Part shown: positions 8,740 through 17,981 of the stretch, one piece after another
Layout: every line of letters starts with the position of its first letter
Position numbering within the stretch: the stretch's first letter is position 1
Source of the DNA: JACKII01 sp965202745
GTDB taxonomy: Bacteria > Pseudomonadota > Alphaproteobacteria > Bin95
Length of the DNA stretch: 64,000 nt
Direction of reading: 5' to 3'
NCBI GenBank assembly: GCA_965202745.1
Contig: CBDBCB010000022.1
Location: 62,001 to 126,000, forward strand
Program-made: the position numbers and the translations under genes
The notes under the pieces: model-generated
The model's database searches: none
What the model was told of the DNA's origin: nothing
The model's input: the letters and a program-made list of their open reading frames with translations, nothing else

Positions 8740-9803
8740 ATGACGAACCTCGACCATCCCGCCGCCTGGGCCGTTACCGATCTAAAGGCCGACCCCACGT
8801 GGCGCTTCCGTCTGGACGAGGCCGCTGCTGCAGAGCTGGCCGGTGCGGTGAAGGCGGCCTATGCCCCCGACCGAGCGCTGTTCGAGTACCGGCGCGACGA
8901 CATCGACTTAGGCCGAGCAGGCAAGACCATCGCTGCCGCCATCGCCGAAGCGCACCATGGCCGCGGGCTGGCTCTGGTTCAGGGACTCCCCCGGGAGGGG
9001 CTGAGCGAACCGAAATTCCGTCTGCTGAATTGGACCATCGGCCTGCATCACGGCGTGGCGCGGCCCCAGGGAAAGGCAACCCAGTATATCTCCGAAGTGC
9101 GGGACGCGGGCGTCGACTACCGGGCAGCAGGCGGGCGGGGCTATTCCTCCAAAGCCAAGCTGGATTTCCATGTGGACGGCGCGGATATCGCAACCATCGG
9201 CTGCTTCAACAAGGCCCGAAGCGGCGGACAGAGTATGATCTCCAGCACGCTAACCGCCTTGCAGGCCCTTAAGGACGAACGTCCGGACCTGGCGAAAGTC
9301 GGGCATCAGGACTTTTATTTCTTGCGCCAGCAGGAAGAGACCGAGGACGAAGGCCCCTTCTACGGCCAACCTATGTTCGACTATTGCGAGGGCCTGACCT
9401 TCGGCAAATGGAACCGCAACCGCGTGCTCAGCGCATCAAGGGCGTGCCGCGGCTGAGCGATGCCCAGCAGGAATGCATGGACGCGATGGACGCCATCCTG
9501 CAGCGGCCGGAGAACATGTTTACCATATACCTAGAGCCGGGCGACCTGCAAATCTTCAACAACCACGTCATGCTGCATTCGCGAACGGACTATGAGGACT
9601 TCGAGAAGCCGGAGGAGAAGCGGCTGTTGTTCAGGCTATGGCTGGCCCCGCCGGACAGCGTGCGCCTGCCGGATAGCTGGTGGGACTTCTACCGTAGCGT
9701 TGAACCGGGCACGGTGCGCGGCGGCATCCGCGGGCACGAGTACACAGCAGCATGCCTGTCGTGGGAGGCGCGGCAGGCCGCGAGCTTGGGGATGGGGGGA
9801 TGA
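8740..9803 (+). pseudogene. TauD/TfdA-type 2-oxoglutarate dioxygenase, frameshifted
   Basis: Resembles the gamma-butyrobetaine hydroxylase/TauD superfamily. The N-terminal frame carries the iron pair H144 and D146 (DFHVDGAD). It ends early at 9456 after a shift near 9420. The second frame (IKGVPRLSDAQ onward) supplies the distal histidine region NNHVMLHSRTDYED and the 2-oxoglutarate arginine in RLLFRLWL, and stops at 9803. Both halves are well conserved, so the break is recent, programmed, or a consensus error. The start at 8740 follows a GGAG site that abuts the 8-bp repeat array. Confidence 0.8.
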
Positions 9804-10063
9804 TGGGGGGCTTGGCAGTTTGAGTGTTGGGCAAGGATGGCACCAGGACCTATTCAACACTGACCTTGCCCTATCGTTGCACGGATTGGGTGCTGATTTT
9901 AGGCCTGTCAGCGCTTTTGGAGGCAGGCCAGCAGGTAAGATTGCGCAACTAACGGCACGTATCGCGGTACATGTTAGTCCGCTCCCCCCAAGGCGATCCT
10001 GGATAGGCGAATGGCGCCGTCCGGGATCGCGTGTGCTTTGTGAGCGGGGATAGGCAAGGCTGG

Positions 10064-10687
10064 TTAGGCGGAGGCGGCGCCGGGTTTCTTGCCGTTTAAG
10101 GCCCACTCGACGATTTCGAGGTTGTCGTTGCCGAAGAACATATCGTCGCCGTTGACGAAGAAGGTGGGAGAGCCGTAGCCGCCGCGCTCGATCAGTTCGT
10201 CGGTGGTGCTGAAGAGCTTCTGCTTGACCTCGTCCGTGCCGATCTGGGCGAAGAAGTCGTCGGCGTCCATGCCAACCGACTCGACGACTTTGCGCAACTC
10301 ATCCTCTTTCGAGATGTCTTTGTCGTGGGTCCAGTAAGCCTCAAAGCAGGCGCGGCAATATTCGCTGATCTTACCCTGGTCGATGGCGACGAAGGCACCA
10401 CGCAGCGCCTTGACGCTGTTCAGCGGAAACACGGTGCGCGGGCCGAAGGTGATGCCCTGATAGGAAGCCCAGTCCTGCATGGTCTTGCGGTAGTGCTCGT
10501 CCTTGGCCGGGATCGGGTTTTCGCGGCGCTGGTAGACGGACGGGTTCACTTTGTTGAACACGCCGCCGACCAGGAAGGGCTTCCAGACCAGTTCCGCGCC
10601 GGTGCGTTTTGCCAGGGCTTCGATGCGGTCAAATGCCATGTAGGTCCAGGGGCTGGAGACGTCGAAGAAGAATTCGAGAGTAGCCAT
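10064..10687 (-). CDS. 2-hydroxychromene-2-carboxylate isomerase-like DsbA-family protein
   Basis: A 207-residue thioredoxin-fold protein of the HCCA isomerase/GST-kappa group, which catalyses glutathione-dependent isomerisation in naphthalene-type catabolism in characterised members. The active-site serine region is DVSSPWTYMAFD (S11/S12). A C-terminal GGYGSPTFFVNGDDMFFGND segment supplies the cis-proline loop. The ATG at 10687 follows an AGGA site; the 23-residue upstream extension is not family-like. Several other glutathione-linked genes lie within 4 kb. Intact. Confidence 0.85.
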   Translation of the reverse strand: MATLEFFFDVSSPWTYMAFDRIEALAKRTGAELVWKPFLVGGVFNKVNPSVYQRRENPIPAKDEHYRKTMQDWASYQGITFGPRTVFPLNSVKALRGAFVAIDQGKISEYCRACFEAYWTHDKDISKEDELRKVVESVGMDADDFFAQIGTDEVKQKLFSTTDELIERGGYGSPTFFVNGDDMFFGNDNLEIVEWALNGKKPGAASA

Positions 10688-10730
10688 GGGGAGAGTTCCT
10701 GCTGTCTGAATAAGATACGGTGAACCTATT

Positions 10731-10836
10731 CTCACCCTGAGTAGCCACCAATGCAATTGGCGGCGTGCCGAAGGCCCCTTAAGCCACCTGACCCGGCCCT
10801 TCGATACGCGCTCTGACGCGCGTTACTCAGGATGAG
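10731..10836. repeat. intergenic inverted repeat, REP-like copy 2
   Basis: CTCACCCTGAGTAGC on one side and CCTTCGATACGCGCT..GTTACTCAGGATGAGA on the other, in the gap between the HCCA isomerase and the SDR remnant. Same family as the perfect copy at 23192. Confidence 0.7.
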
Positions 10837-10848
10837 ACGGTGGCTGCG

Positions 10849-11613
10849 TTACCGCGACGATGCCCCGCCGTCGATATTGATCACGATGCCGGTCAGGTGG
10901 CTGGCGCGGTCGCTGGCCAGATAGACAATCAGGTCAGCGATTTCTTCCGGCTTGCCGGGGGGCGGGTTCTTCTGGACCATTTCCTCCCAGCGGTTTTCGT
11001 CGCCGAGTTCGTCCTTCGCCCGGCCCTTGCACATGGTGATCATGCGCTCGGTCGCGACCAGACCAGGGTTCAGGCCAACGACGCGGATGCCATCATCCAC
11101 CGAGCGGCCACCCATGGCGCGGGTGAAGTGCATCAGGCCAGCGTTTGCGGTCGAGCCCGCCACATAGGCGAAGTTCGGCGAGAAGCCCGCCATGCCCATG
11201 ACGTTAACGATCACGCCGCCGCCTTTGGCCTTCAGCATGGGGTAAATAACGGGGGTAAGGTTGATGTAGCCGAACACCTTCAGGTTCCAGCTGTCGCGCC
11301 AGCGGTCCTCGTTGATATCCATCACCGTGCCGGGCGGGATGGCACCGGCATTGTTCACCAGGATGTCGATGTCGGAGCATGCCTCTGCCAGCTTCTCCGA
11401 ATTGCCTTTCTAGCCGATATCGAGGGCGTGGATGGTCACATTCACCTGATGCTTGGCGCGGATCGCACCGGCAGCTTTTTGCAGATCGGCTTCGGTGCGC
11501 GAGGCAAGATGGAGGTTTACCCCCTCCACCGCCAATTCCTGGGCCGCGGCGAGGCCAATGCCCTTCGAGCCGCCAGTAACAAGCTCTGTCTTGCCAGCAA
11601 GATGCAGATCCAT
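10849..11613 (-). pseudogene. short-chain dehydrogenase/reductase, nonsense codon mid-gene
   Basis: A 254-residue-equivalent SDR. TGGSKGIG is the NADP-binding glycine motif, and NNAG follows in the second half. One in-frame TAG at 11412-11410 splits it (DIG*KGNSEKL); both halves are otherwise in the same frame. The catalytic region reads YVAGSTANAG, so Ser stands where the YxxxK lysine is expected. I recall a minor SDR subgroup with this YxAGS pattern, so this may be ancestral and not a mutation. The start at 11613 (MDLHLAG) is the family-like one. Confidence 0.8.
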
Positions 11614-11701
11614 TGGGGTGTTTCCTGATGTGTTGGTTAGGTGGCGCGACACTAGCGGAGACACGTACCATCCCGCAAACAGTTCGCAAGCCGAAACAAC
11701 C

Positions 11702-12382
11702 TCAAACCAACCCTTCGCCCTTATTGATGTCGGGCTCGGTCCATTCACCGGGGAAGTCGGGCTGGTTCTTCGGCTCGGCAGCGATGAAAGCGGGGTGGAC
11801 GCGGCAGCGCTCGAAAATGCCAGCGATCAGGGGGAACCGACCCATATCGACGTTGAAGCGGCTGATACCCTTGCGCACTTGGGGCACCAGGTGAAGGTCG
11901 GCCCAGCCGGGCTCTTCGCCAAAGCAGAAGGGCCAGGGCTCCTCCCTCTCGCGCAAATGCTGCTCCAGCGTGTTGAAGCCGACGCCGAACCAATGCCGCT
12001 GCCAAAGGTCGATCTCAGGACGCGCCACTCCCATATCCTGATGCAGGAATCGGCGGATGCGGATGACGTCGATGGCGTGCATCTCTGAAGTGATGTGCTG
12101 CCCGAAGGCGCGGGCCATGCCACGGCGGATAGGGTCGGCAGGGAGCAAGGGACGGTCGGGGAAGGTCTCTTCCAGATACTCCAGAATGGCGGTCGCCTGG
12201 GCGAAGATGCGGCCATCAACCTCCAGCGCGGGCATCAGGCCCTGGGGATTGAGCTTCTTGTAGGCATCGTAGCCGATGGTGCGGACCGAAACATACTCAT
12301 ACGGCACGCCCTTCAGCGCGAGGCCGATGCGCACCCGCTCGCCGGCGGAATTGACGAAGTTGGAATAGAGTTTCAGGGGCAT
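11702..12382 (-). CDS. glutathione S-transferase, maleylacetoacetate-isomerase-like
   Basis: A 226-residue GST. The N-terminal thioredoxin-fold domain has the zeta-class-like LYSNFVNSAGERVRI active-site serine region and the cis-proline segment PQGLMPALEVDG, followed by QATAILEYLE. The C-terminal helical domain is complete. Zeta-class GSTs isomerise maleylacetoacetate or dehalogenate haloacids; the exact substrate is unknown. Undamaged, unlike the second GST at 13393. Confidence 0.85.
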   Translation of the reverse strand: MPLKLYSNFVNSAGERVRIGLALKGVPYEYVSVRTIGYDAYKKLNPQGLMPALEVDGRIFAQATAILEYLEETFPDRPLLPADPIRRGMARAFGQHITSEMHAIDVIRIRRFLHQDMGVARPEIDLWQRHWFGVGFNTLEQHLREREEPWPFCFGEEPGWADLHLVPQVRKGISRFNVDMGRFPLIAGIFERCRVHPAFIAAEPKNQPDFPGEWTEPDINKGEGLV

Positions 12383-12470
12383 CGTTGACGCTCACGCTGT
12401 TTTATTGCCGGGTTGGCCTCTATGATAGGCGGCACACAACCAACATCAAACCCAAAGGCGGAAACCCTTT

Positions 12471-13375
12471 ACGCGTGCAGTAGGAATTATGGTCCACGGC
12501 GGCCCGAAAGTGCTCCAGGTGGTGGACGTGCCGGAAGTTAACGCCGGTGCGGGCCAGGTGCATGCTGCCGCGGTCAACCCGACCGACACCATGGCGCGCA
12601 ATGGCTCGCGGGCCGAGGCGCAGAAGAAGGACCCGCCGCCCTATATCCCCGGCATGGATATTGCGGGCATTGTCGATCAGGTGGGCGAAGGCGTCACCAC
12701 CGGCGTCAAGGTTGGCGACCGGGTGATGGCCATGGTCTGCCCGGACGGCCAGCATGGCGCCTACCGCGAGCAGATCGTGCTGGAACAGCGGGCCGTGGTG
12801 GCGGCGCCGGCGGGCGCCAGCCATGAGGAAGCCTGTACCCTGCCGATGAACGGGCTGACTGCGCGCCTGTCGTTGGATCTGATGGGCCCGAAGCCGGGCC
12901 GGGCGTTTATGGCAGCTATGTGATCCAATTGGCCAAAACTGAGGGCCTGACCGTCATCGCCGACGCTGCGCCCAAGGACGAAGCGCTACTGAAGGCGCTG
13001 GGCGTGGACATCATCATACCGCGCACCAATGACTTTGCGGGCGAGGTGCGCAAGCACTTCCCGGATGGGGTGGATGGCCTGGCGGACGGCGCGTTGCTGG
13101 ACGGGGCCTCGATCCTGGCCATCAAGGACGGCGGCGTCTTCACCGCCATCCGCGGCTTCAAGCCGGAGGGTGACGTGCGTGGCATCAAGTTCACGCAGAC
13201 CTGGGTGCGCACCTATGATTGCGAGTACGAGAAGCTCGACCGGCTGCGGGCACTGACCGATGAGGGCAAGATTTCTCTGCGCGTTGCGGGCACGGTCAAA
13301 CCGGAAGAAGCCTCCAAGGCTCACGCTGCGCTGGAAGCGGGCGGCAGCCGCGGGCGCTGGGTGATCGTGTTTTAA
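12471..13375 (+). pseudogene. zinc-type alcohol dehydrogenase/quinone oxidoreductase (MDR), deleted and frameshifted
   Basis: MDR-superfamily oxidoreductase remnant. The best current start is the ATG at 12489. Six codons upstream, in frame, an ACG at 12471 sits where an ATG would give the family-like MRAVGIMVHGG. The segment GAGQVHAAAVNP lacks the usual LVRV insertion. Near 12905 the reading frame changes and the glycine-rich nucleotide-binding motif normally between PKPG and GSYVIQLAK is missing, so a deletion of roughly 25-30 bp has removed the cofactor site. The rest (IADAAPKDEALLKALG to VIVF) is well conserved. Confidence 0.8.
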
Positions 13376-13392
13376 GGGGCGGTGGTCTGACG

Positions 13393-14028
13393 ATGCTGAA
13401 ACTGCTTAGCGCAACGCCCAGCCCCTATGCCCGCAAGGTGCGGATTGCGCTGGTGGAGAAAGGTATTCCATTTGAACTGGTGACGGAAAATCCGTGGAAT
13501 TCGGACGCTTCGACGCCGTCGCTTAACCCGCTGGGCAAGCTGCCGGTGTTGATGCTGGAGGATGGCTCGACGGTCTTTGAGTCGAGCTACATCCTTGAAT
13601 GGCTGGAGGTGCACTACCCGGAGCCGCCGCTGTTCCCGGCGGACCCGCTGGCGCGCCTGGCCGCGCGCCGGATCGAGGTGCTGGCGGATGGCGTGTGCGA
13701 CGCGATTGTGCTGAGCCTGATGGAGGGCCTGCGCGCGGCGGAGCACCGGAGCCAGCCCTGGCGCGAGCGGCAGGCGCGAAAGATCAAGGGCGTGCTGGCC
13801 GAGGTGGCGCGGCTGGTGCCGGAGCATGGCTTTTGCGTGGGTTAAGCGTTCGGGCTGGCGGATTTGGCGGCCGGCACGATGCTGGGATATCTGAGCGGGC
13901 GGTATGCGAGCCTGGACTGGCGCGGGCAGTACCCGCATTTGGCCACGTTCCATGACAGCCTGCTGGAGCGGCCAGGCTTCCGCGACACGCAGCCTGTGGC
14001 GCAGGTGATAGAAGACGGGGTGGTGTAG
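13393..14028 (+). pseudogene. glutathione S-transferase, single nonsense codon
   Basis: A 211-residue-equivalent GST with an N-terminal SATPSPYARKVRIAL active-site segment and the LGKLPVLMLEDG/FESSYILEWLE G-site. An in-frame TAA at 13843-13845 replaces a residue in HGFCVG*AFGLADLAAG; GAA or GAG to TAA is the simplest change. The frame then continues to a TAG at 14026. A truncated protein lacking the end of the helical domain is conceivable but unlikely to work. Confidence 0.82.
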
Positions 14029-14059
14029 CGGCCAGTATGCCCCTACACCCAGCCGTGGC

Positions 14060-14422
14060 CTAACCGTGCAGAATTTCGCCTTTTAGCGAATAGGCAACCA
14101 TCAGGAGTTCCTGTTTTTCCCGGTCGCCGACGCTGTTCTTGTCGAGCGCAGCCATGATGTCGTCAATCACGGCCAGGTATTCCTGCTCGTTGATATTCAT
14201 GCCGCGGTGGGCGGCGACCATGTCCTTGCCAGTGTAGGATTGCGGGCCGCCGGTGCCAGCGGAGACAAACTTCGTCACGAGACGGATCACGTCGTCACGA
14301 TCACTATCAACATAGCGGACATTGACCGTGCTATTCTGCATATGGTTGTCGAAAATATCGCCTGCAATCGTACGGATTTTATCTTCGCCGCCCAGGCGCT
14401 CGTATAGGGTTGCTTCAGCCAT
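14060..14422 (-). CDS. group 1 truncated hemoglobin
   Basis: A 120-residue TrHb1 (GlbN-type) protein. The proximal haem histidine is H72 in AAHRGMNIN, and the YERLGGEDKIR N-terminus is typical of the group. Such globins act in NO detoxification or oxygen chemistry. The start at 14422 lies next to a strong GGAGGAATT ribosome site; an in-frame ATG at 14443 lies upstream of that site and is rejected. Intact. Confidence 0.92.
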   Translation of the reverse strand: MAEATLYERLGGEDKIRTIAGDIFDNHMQNSTVNVRYVDSDRDDVIRLVTKFVSAGTGGPQSYTGKDMVAAHRGMNINEQEYLAVIDDIMAALDKNSVGDREKQELLMVAYSLKGEILHG

Positions 14423-14550
14423 AAGAATTCCTCCAAATTTCATTATTTTATCTATATAATTGAATTTAAATATGCGAGAACAGCCCGCAACCATTAACTG
14501 CCCTGGCTGCAACTTTCTTCACTTTGACTGATCTGAAAAAGAGACCCTTT

Positions 14551-15180
14551 CTAATTAGCGGCCTCAATCTCCTGGAATAACGGAATCCAGTCTTCCTGGA
14601 GCGATTGCATTGCCTTGGTATCAAAGTCGAAAATGGTAAGTCCCTCTGCAGCCAAAATTGGATAGATGGAGCGGTCTTTGATCCGTGCCAAAGGTGCATA
14701 GTCAAGCGCAGACAAAAACCCCTCCAACTGCCGGGACATTCGCGACCGTGTCACGTAGCGGTTATGGCCAGAAAAATTGCTTTCCCGCCCTTGCGGACCT
14801 TTTTTATGGTTAGCAACCGCTTAAGAAACAGCTTGGTTGCATGTTGATCGAACAGAGATGGTAATAGCGGCACGATGATCAGATCAGATTCCACGATGAC
14901 CTTCATCACGTTTGGCGTACGGAGAGACGCCGGGCAATCAATGATCACCCGCTCGGTTTTGTCAGGCACCAGCCCGAAGTTGGTTCGCCACCGCGACAAG
15001 GCAATCTTTGCAGCTGTCTTGGGCCGGATCTTGTGCCAGAGTGAGGTGCCGCTGAGACGGTCCAGATCAACCAGCAAGGTTTTAAAGTCGGCGACCGCCA
15101 AACCTGCTGCCAAATGCGTCGAAACCGTGGTCTTGCCGCAACCCCCCCTTGCCGTTGATGACGCAGACACGAACAACCAT
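14551..15180 (-). pseudogene. ParA-family ATPase, two frameshifts
   Basis: ParA/MinD-like Walker ATPase. The natural ATG at 15180 gives MVVRVCVINGKG, then a run of seven G near 15143-15151 shifts the frame immediately before the P-loop; six G would restore GKGGCGKTTVSTHLAAGLA. The main ORF contains LLVDLDRLSGTSLW (switch I) and VIIDCPASL (Walker B). A second shift near 14765 moves to RYVTRSRMSRQLEGFLSAL, the conserved end of the family. No ParB or parS site is nearby, so a plasmid-type partition role cannot be claimed. Confidence 0.8.
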
Positions 15181-15451
15181 TATTGAGCCTCTATCACTGT
15201 TTTATCACCACCGTCGTGGTAACTGACGCCGGACACAAACGTCCTCCCAGCGAGGATTCGACACCTAATGCCATCTTATGAAGTTTTGATGATGCCAATC
15301 GGCTGAAGGCCATGTTTGTCCGATATACCCGCCGGAGGCAGCCGGAAAGAACAGGATGGTTGTCCGGTCCGCAAAGGCGGGCTACCTAGCCCTGCTGACA
15401 CCTCTTGAAAGGCATAATGCCGACACGCTACTGGGAAACGAACACACGGTG

Positions 15452-16393
15452 ATGCCCGATCCGATCATTTCCATCCAAGGCCTGACCAAGACCTATGCCT
15501 CGGGCTTTCAGGCGCTGAAGGGCATTGATCTGGAGGTCGAGAAGGGCGAGATCCTGGCATTGCTGGGACCGAACGGAGCGGGCAAGACCACGCTGATTTC
15601 CATCCTCTGCGGCATAGTCAATCCAAGCGGCGGGCGGGTGCTGGTGGATGGGCATGACATCGTGCACGATTACCGGCAGGCTCGGCAGATCATCGGACTG
15701 GTGCCGCAGGAACTGCCGGTCGATGCGTTCGAAACCCCCTGGGCCACCTGCCGCTACTCCCGCGGCCTGTTCGGCAAAAATCGCGACGATGCCCACCTGG
15801 AGAAAGTGCTGCGCCAACTGTCGCTCTGGGACAAGAAGGACGGCATGATCATGGCCCTGTCAGGCGGTATGAAGCGCCGCCTGCTGATCGCCAAGGCGCT
15901 GAGCCATGAACCGGACATCCTGTTCCTGGACGAGCCCACGGCCGGCGTCGATGTCGAACTGCGCAAAGACATGTGGGCGATCGTGCGCGAGTTAAAGGCC
16001 AGCGGCGTCACCATCATCCTGACCACCCACTATATTGAAGAGGCGGAAATGATGGCCGACCGGATCGGCGTGATTAACCACGGCGACCTGATCCTGGTCG
16101 AGGACAAGACCGCGCTGATGCAGAAGCTTGGCAAGAAACAATTGGTGCTGGATCTGGCGGAGTCGTGCAGCGGTCTGCCGCCCAGCCTCGCCGAAAGTGG
16201 CCTGGACATGAGCCAGATGGAACTGGCGGCAGACGGCTGCAAGCTCACCTATACCTACGACACCAAGAGCAACCGGACGGGCATTACCCGCCTGCTGACC
16301 GGGCTGGCCCAGGCGGGTGTGCGCTTCAACGACCTGTCGACCCATCAAAGCTCGCTGGAAGACATCTTCGTCGACCTGGTGCGGGAAAGCTAA
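15452..16393 (+). CDS. ABC transporter ATP-binding protein (YadG-type exporter)
   Basis: A 313-residue ATPase with Walker A GPNGAGKT, Q-loop VPQE, signature LSGGMKRR, Walker B ILFLDEPT and H-loop TTHY. It continues into the C-terminal extension common to ABC-2 exporters of the YadGH/drug-export type. The start at 15452 (MPDPIIS) matches the family; the upstream 32 codons are not conserved-looking. It is followed after four bases by its permease gene, so the two form an operon. Substrate unknown. Confidence 0.9.
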   Translation: MPDPIISIQGLTKTYASGFQALKGIDLEVEKGEILALLGPNGAGKTTLISILCGIVNPSGGRVLVDGHDIVHDYRQARQIIGLVPQELPVDAFETPWATCRYSRGLFGKNRDDAHLEKVLRQLSLWDKKDGMIMALSGGMKRRLLIAKALSHEPDILFLDEPTAGVDVELRKDMWAIVRELKASGVTIILTTHYIEEAEMMADRIGVINHGDLILVEDKTALMQKLGKKQLVLDLAESCSGLPPSLAESGLDMSQMELAADGCKLTYTYDTKSNRTGITRLLTGLAQAGVRFNDLSTHQSSLEDIFVDLVRES

Positions 16394-16397
16394 GGCC

Positions 16398-17159
16398 ATG
16401 AACTTCCAGGGCATTTACGCCATCTACCTCTACGAGATGGCCCGCACCAAACGCACGGCGCTGCAAAGCGTGGTCTCTCCCGTCGTCTCCACCTCGCTCT
16501 ATTTCGTGGTGTTCGGCAGCGCCATCGGGAGCCATATCCAGCAGATCGAGGGGGTTGAGTACGGCGCGTTCATCGTGCCGGGCCTGCTGATGCTGACCCT
16601 GATGATGCAAAGCCTCTCCAACGCCAGCTTTGCCATCTACTTTCCGAAGTTCATCGGCACCATTTTCGAGATGCTGTCGGCCCCGGTCTCCTTCTACGAG
16701 ATCGTCATCGGCTATGTGGGGGCGGCCGCGACCAAGACGCTGATACTGGGCGCGATCATCCTGTTGACGGCCTGGTGCTTCGTGCCGCTGCGGATCGAGT
16801 ATCCGCTGGTGATGCTGCTGTTCCTGGTGCTGACGTCGATCACGTTTAGCCTGTTCGGCTTCCTGATAGGCATCTGGGCCGACAATTTCGAGAAGCTGCA
16901 GGTTATCCCGCTGCTGGTGGTAACGCCGATGGTCTTCCTGGGCGGCAGCTTCTATTCCATCGGCATGCTGCCGGAGTTCTGGCAGAACGTGAGCCTGTTC
17001 AACCCGGTGCTCTATCTGATCAGCGGCTTCCGCTGGAGCTTCTATGGCATTGCCGACGTGAACGTCTGGATCAGCCTGGCTGCGATCCTGGGCTTTCTGG
17101 GGGCGTGTGTCGTGGCGACGTGGGCGATCTTCAAGACGGGCTACAAGATCAAGAAATAA
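16398..17159 (+). CDS. ABC-2 type transporter permease (YadH-type)
   Basis: A 253-residue integral membrane protein with about six hydrophobic segments. The ABC-2 motif region is seen as VIPLLVVTPMVFLGGSFYSIG followed by PVLYLISGFRWSFYG. It pairs with the ATPase ending four bases upstream. Together they form a half-size efflux system of the YadGH type. Intact. Confidence 0.9.
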   Translation: MNFQGIYAIYLYEMARTKRTALQSVVSPVVSTSLYFVVFGSAIGSHIQQIEGVEYGAFIVPGLLMLTLMMQSLSNASFAIYFPKFIGTIFEMLSAPVSFYEIVIGYVGAAATKTLILGAIILLTAWCFVPLRIEYPLVMLLFLVLTSITFSLFGFLIGIWADNFEKLQVIPLLVVTPMVFLGGSFYSIGMLPEFWQNVSLFNPVLYLISGFRWSFYGIADVNVWISLAAILGFLGACVVATWAIFKTGYKIKK

Positions 17160-17180
17160 CAAAGGTTACCTGCCGCAGCA

Positions 17181-17953
17181 CTATTGCAGCGCCGCCACCT
17201 CGTGGTTGGCGAAGTTCAGACGGTCGCCCAGGATGCGGATTATCAGCCGGTGCAAGGCCTCCAGCGCGCCCGGCTCGGTTGCTGCCAATAGGTCAAAGGA
17301 CTGGCGGGAGATTACCAGTACCTCGGATGCTTGGTCCGCAATGACCGAGGCGCCACGCAGCTGGTTCTGGTAGAAGCCGATCTCGCCAATCACCGTCTTG
17401 CCCAACATGGTGCGGAGGCGTAATGGCCTGCCGCCGTCAGGCTCCAGAAAGATCGATACGCGGCCACGGGCGACGAAGATAATGGAATCTGAAGCCTCAC
17501 CCTGACGGCAAATGACGCCACCGGCAGGGACTTCCTGCCGGGTCATTGCAGCGACCAACTGCCCGGCAAGCTGAACATTACCGAACTCGTCCGCCATCCA
17601 GGTATCGACCGAGCGCCTGGGGCCGAACGAGCCGCCAAGCTGCTGGAGCAACTGCTCTTCGCACCATTCAAGGCCCAGCTCCAGACGCTCAAAGAATACC
17701 GGGCTGGCTATCGCCGTGTGCTCCTCAAGGATGCGCTTTTGCCGGGGAACCTGTTCGGCAGACAGGCCGGTAAAGCACGCGCGCGTGCCAGTCGCCTGCA
17801 GCTGCTGTAATATCTTGATGAGGCTGAAGGATGCTGATGAGTCCGCCCCGGTTACGTGGCTGAAATCCAGAACCAGGGCTGCCAAGGGCGTTTTGGCGTT
17901 CGACAGGACCGAACTGATCTGCACCGCCAACTGGTGAGCCCTACCAAAAAAAA
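17181..17953 (-). pseudogene. SulP-type anion transporter remnant: STAS + cyclic-nucleotide-binding tail
   Basis: Only the cytoplasmic C-terminal part survives. A STAS domain (ALVLDFSHVTGADSSASFSLIK) is followed by a cAMP/Crp-type domain (GGVICRQGEASDSIIFVARG ... VIGEIGFYQNQLRGASVIA). Upstream of the apparent TTG start at 17930 the same frame reads FFGRAHQL, which is how the STAS domain of SulP proteins normally begins. The frame runs straight into the end of the IS1595 element at 17954. The 12-TM transport domain is not on the other side of the element, so it was lost after insertion or rearrangement. Confidence 0.8.
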
Positions 17954-17978
17954 ACGCAATTAATATTTAAGGGCTTAT
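17954..17978. repeat. left terminal inverted repeat of the IS1595-type element
   Basis: Begins ACGCAATTAATATTT and contains TTAAGGGCTTA. It pairs with 20350-20374 with three mismatches, at repeat positions 10, 13 and 25. Confidence 0.85.
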
Positions 17979-17981
17979 CTA

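Noticed and set aside
8121..8798. Antisense ORFs of repeated GSKAARQQ units
   Set aside because: They arise because the 8-bp repeat lacks stops in all three antisense frames. They have no ribosome site and overlap the PCuAC gene and repeat array.
16326..17162. 278-residue minus-strand ORF, Gln/His/Asp-rich
   Set aside because: Mirror frame of the hydrophobic ABC permease. The polar composition is the expected antisense of TM codons.
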